Positions 15,190 through 15,831 of a stretch of DNA of 15,831 bases are shown here, in pieces. The notes beneath the pieces were generated by a model, which was not told the origin of the DNA, made no database searches, and saw nothing but the letters and a program-made list of their open reading frames with translations. Numbering within the stretch: position 1 is the first letter of the stretch; each line of letters starts with the position of its first letter. This DNA comes from Patescibacteria group bacterium (lineage in GTDB: Bacteria; Patescibacteriota; Gracilibacteria; UBA1369; PNNO01), in assembly GCA_024275695.1 (NCBI GenBank), contig JAJRYP010000063.1, forward strand, positions 1-15,831, written 5' to 3'. The position numbers and the translations under genes were made by a program.

Positions 15190-15831
15190 TTATGATGAGA
15201 ATTGACCTGAAATAATAGTGCCTACTATGGCAAACGCTCCAAAAATAAGGGCTAAACCAACTATCGCCAGCACAATCATACGTTTTGCTTTTTTTATTTT
15301 CTCCTCGTCTCCACCTGCTGTCGCATACATTACTCCCGCGATAATCAATACCAGAATCGCAATCGGTGTGGCAAAACTGACTACGAAATTTGTTATACCG
15401 GCAATCTCTTCGACTCCTCTTTCCGGACTAATGGCCGGCTGAACCCCCCCCGCGGGCAAATATCTCGTTTTATCAACGATAAAGAAGACCTTGTCAATTG
15501 CAGTACTTGCCAGAACTATCAGTATTAATCCTATTGAAGTAAATGCAAGATTCTTTTTATCCGCCGTAACGCTTTCTTCGTTTCCCTGTAGCGCGACAAA
15601 ACGAATACCGTTACGTACAAGCATAAGGACCGCAATTCCTCCAATTAAATATTTAATAAATGTTATAAATATTTTAACTTGATTGTTAAAAATGCTCGAT
15701 TGTTTGATCATTGCGTTTGGATCGGCCAAAAAGCCACCTTTTGAACAAGTCGGATCTCCATCCGGACAAGCAACGGAAAGAGTTTGTGCTATTTCATCCG
15801 CAAATCCAATAACGGCTAAAGCGATAATCGC
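15190..15831 (-). CDS. Secreted membrane protein with two T4SS-pilin-like hairpins, 5' end cut by window edge
   Basis: The frame is open from the right edge to the TAA at 15190-15192, giving 213 visible residues. A TTG at 15727-15729 could be mistaken for the start, but upstream codons read as the end of a signal peptide (AIIALAVIGFADEIAQ) followed by a Cys-containing spacer (ACPDGDPTCSKGG). The real start is therefore outside the window. Two pilin-like hairpins lie at visible residues 54-119 (loop LQGNEESVTADKKN) and 141-210 (loop TAGGDEEKIKKAKR, second helix ALIFGAFAIVGTI). The second unit is a close match to single-hairpin T4SS pilins; the first has extra charged residues in its helix (RNGIRF). 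It overlaps nothing and ends 3 nt before the next gene of the cluster, which has the same unit three times. Confidence 0.85.
   Translation of the reverse strand, partial: AIIALAVIGFADEIAQTLSVACPDGDPTCSKGGFLADPNAMIKQSSIFNNQVKIFITFIKYLIGGIAVLMLVRNGIRFVALQGNEESVTADKKNLAFTSIGLILIVLASTAIDKVFFIVDKTRYLPAGGVQPAISPERGVEEIAGITNFVVSFATPIAILVLIIAGVMYATAGGDEEKIKKAKRMIVLAIVGLALIFGAFAIVGTIISGQFSS

Noticed and set aside
15190..15729. TTG at 15727-15729 as the start of the two-hairpin protein
   Set aside because: The frame stays open to the window edge and the upstream codons encode the end of a signal peptide plus a Cys-containing spacer. The gene is better read as 5'-truncated by the window.
1..15831. TGA recoded as glycine (Gracilibacteria/SR1 code)
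   Set aside because: All long frames are intact under the standard code, and sdhB ends at a TGA placed in a classic ATGA overlap with the next gene.
1..15831. CRISPR arrays, tRNA or rRNA genes, insertion sequences
   Set aside because: No regularly spaced direct repeats, no recognisable RNA gene and no transposase or terminal inverted repeats were seen. The recurring short DNA motif in the right half is the WDFGD codon run of PKD domains.

Overview
The window has the look of a Patescibacteria (Candidate Phyla Radiation) genome. It is AT-rich, its genes are tightly packed, and its start codons are preceded by A-rich stretches rather than Shine-Dalgarno sequences. Several genes encode type IV secretion pilin-like membrane hairpins and very large PKD-repeat surface proteins, a combination common in that group. 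The lineage is an inference: no rRNA or other marker gene is present. All reading frames use TGA only as a stop (sdhB ends in TGA), so the TGA=glycine code of Gracilibacteria/SR1 does not apply.

Left part, + strand (1-4482). The 3' end of an SLH-domain (S-layer type) protein is closed by a clear intrinsic terminator. A three-gene operon with overlapping ORFs follows. It encodes a fumarate reductase/succinate dehydrogenase flavoprotein (SdhA/FrdA), an iron-sulfur subunit (SdhB) and a CCG-domain subunit (SdhE/HdrB type). This is the layout of 'class E' or thiol:fumarate-reductase-like enzymes; no haem-binding SdhC/D membrane anchor is encoded. Two residue changes stand out: the histidine that normally binds FAD covalently is Gln, and one cysteine of the third Fe-S site of SdhB is Ser.

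Right part, - strand (15831 down to 4504). This is a convergent cluster of cell-envelope genes, probably one or two operons read right to left. In order: a protein with two pilin-like hairpins (cut by the window edge), a secreted protein with three such hairpins, a 1518-residue protein with a signal peptide, one hairpin, about ten PKD domains and a C-terminal membrane anchor, a PKD protein with three membrane segments, a 37-residue membrane peptide and an 810-residue surface protein anchored near both ends. The three-membrane-segment PKD gene is interrupted by one in-frame TAA. The frame continues without another stop through about five more PKD domains, so the gene is probably a broken or misread copy of an ~830-residue protein.

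The cluster reads as a surface apparatus in which VirB2/TrbC-like hairpins carry or accompany long PKD arrays exposed outside the cell. Adhesion or host contact is plausible but not shown. The sdh operon is metabolically unrelated and merely adjacent.
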